Positions 63,122-64,000 of a DNA stretch of 64,000 nt are shown one piece after another. The notes under the pieces were generated by a model, which had not been told where the DNA came from, did no database searches, and saw nothing but the letters and a program-made list of their open reading frames with translations. Position 1 is the stretch's first letter; every line of letters starts with the position of its first letter. Source of the stretch: Acanthacorydalis orientalis (taxonomy: Eukaryota > Arthropoda > Insecta > Megaloptera > Corydalidae); assembly GCA_034766995.1 (NCBI GenBank), contig CM068317.1, positions 36,292,249-36,356,248 on the forward strand. Reading direction: 5' to 3'. Position numbers and translations under genes: made by a program.

Positions 63122-63162
<41 letters not shown>
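63117..63162. repeat. (CA)n-(TA)n compound microsatellite
   Basis: CACACA.. of about 24 bp then (TA)n. Confidence 0.95.
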
Positions 63163-63237
63163 ATTGCGTATGTATTTGTATGTTAATACAATGAATTTTA
63201 ATACCAAAAAATATTTTTTTGACGTAGTACTATTTAT

Positions 63238-63239
<2 letters not shown>

Positions 63240-63316
<77 letters not shown>
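63240..63316. repeat. (TA)n microsatellite
   Basis: About 77 bp with a TGTATATAAT break. Confidence 0.95.
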
Positions 63317-63765
63317 TGATTTGAAATAAATTACTATTAGATAACAGACTAAGTACATTCATAGTGATGAAAAATAATAAAAAATAAAGCTATAGTTATC
63401 AATCGAATAGCATACTGACAATTAATTATATTAACATTTAAAACATCTATTTAATAATTTGCATACGTTAATAACTAGATGCATAAATCATTTATTTTTG
63501 TTACAAAAAAGTCGAATTTTCAATCCAAGTTCTTAAACTATAATTAATGGTGTTGCAACGAAACGTTAATGTATTATTGATAAAAACGATCATATAGTTA
63601 CTCATTTTACGTTGGAGTTTATGAATGAAATTATTTTATAATTTGATTTAAAAAAAATTCCGATAAAATTAATTTTTGAAATTATTTATAACTGGAAACG
63701 ATGACAAAAGTTCAAAATTGTGTAAGACGTTGTTTAGTAATAAAGAAATATTTTTAATCACATAG

Positions 63766-63832
<67 letters not shown>
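63766..63832. repeat. (TA)n microsatellite
   Basis: About 65 bp after CATACATACA. The window then ends in CACACATACA. Confidence 0.95.
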
Positions 63833-63834
<2 letters not shown>

Positions 63835-64000
63835 TTGTGAGTAAATCTATTCCATCATTCACGCATACTATTCTACAACAAAATTGAATGATAAAAATAC
63901 AATAAATTACAAATTTTATTAAATTACAATTTCTTTCCTAATAAATTCTACTGTAAATTTAATTAACATAATAATATGTTTGAATACATACACACATACA

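Noticed and set aside
1..64000. CRISPR arrays, operons, rRNA genes, bacterial signals, telomere repeats, viral genes
   Set aside because: None were seen on reading. The repeats are simple-sequence arrays without spacers, and no coding sequence with viral or bacterial resemblance was found.

Overview
The window looks like a gene-poor stretch of a very AT-rich animal (metazoan) nuclear genome. Three things point there: dense (TA)n microsatellites, several TA-flanked mariner-type DNA transposon remnants, and no long open reading frame on either strand. The longest ORF is 159 codons. Most other ORFs above 60 codons contain runs of Tyr-Ile, which are only read-through of (TA)n. CpG is not visibly depleted in the GC-richer patches, which suggests a lightly methylated invertebrate. 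An insect, perhaps hymenopteran, is my guess, with low confidence. There is no operon structure, rRNA gene or CRISPR array, and no bacterial-type signal.

Layout: the window is AT-rich single-copy DNA cut about once per kilobase by (TA)n tracts of 20 to over 100 bp. Many tracts carry (CA)n, (TG)n or (GA)n ends. Transposon remnants identified: an 80-bp palindromic element at 4885-4964 that matches the human MADE1 mariner MITE in length and in most of its terminal repeat; a 106-bp palindromic MITE at 5606-5711 lying between (TA)n tracts; two internally deleted mariner copies on the minus strand (47521-48042 and 55071-55625) that share the same deletion; and a third mariner 3' end on the plus strand (about 35648-35868). 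Other foldback structures lie at 2588-2811, 28751-28798, 44055-44156 and 53843-53895.

Between the repeats are about two dozen GC-richer islands of 80-450 bp with complex, non-repetitive sequence. The clearest are 29790-30175, 31225-31500, 12480-12740, 13960-14345, 44525-44790 and 62165-63060. Several hold spaced repeated motifs: CTCF-like boxes, a triple TTGTTCA cluster, helically spaced direct repeats, a Sox consensus and a DRE palindrome. The simplest reading is an intergenic or intronic regulatory desert, with these islands as candidate enhancers, insulators or promoters. One island (14024-14503) contains the only ORF that might be a real exon. No complete protein gene can be supported.
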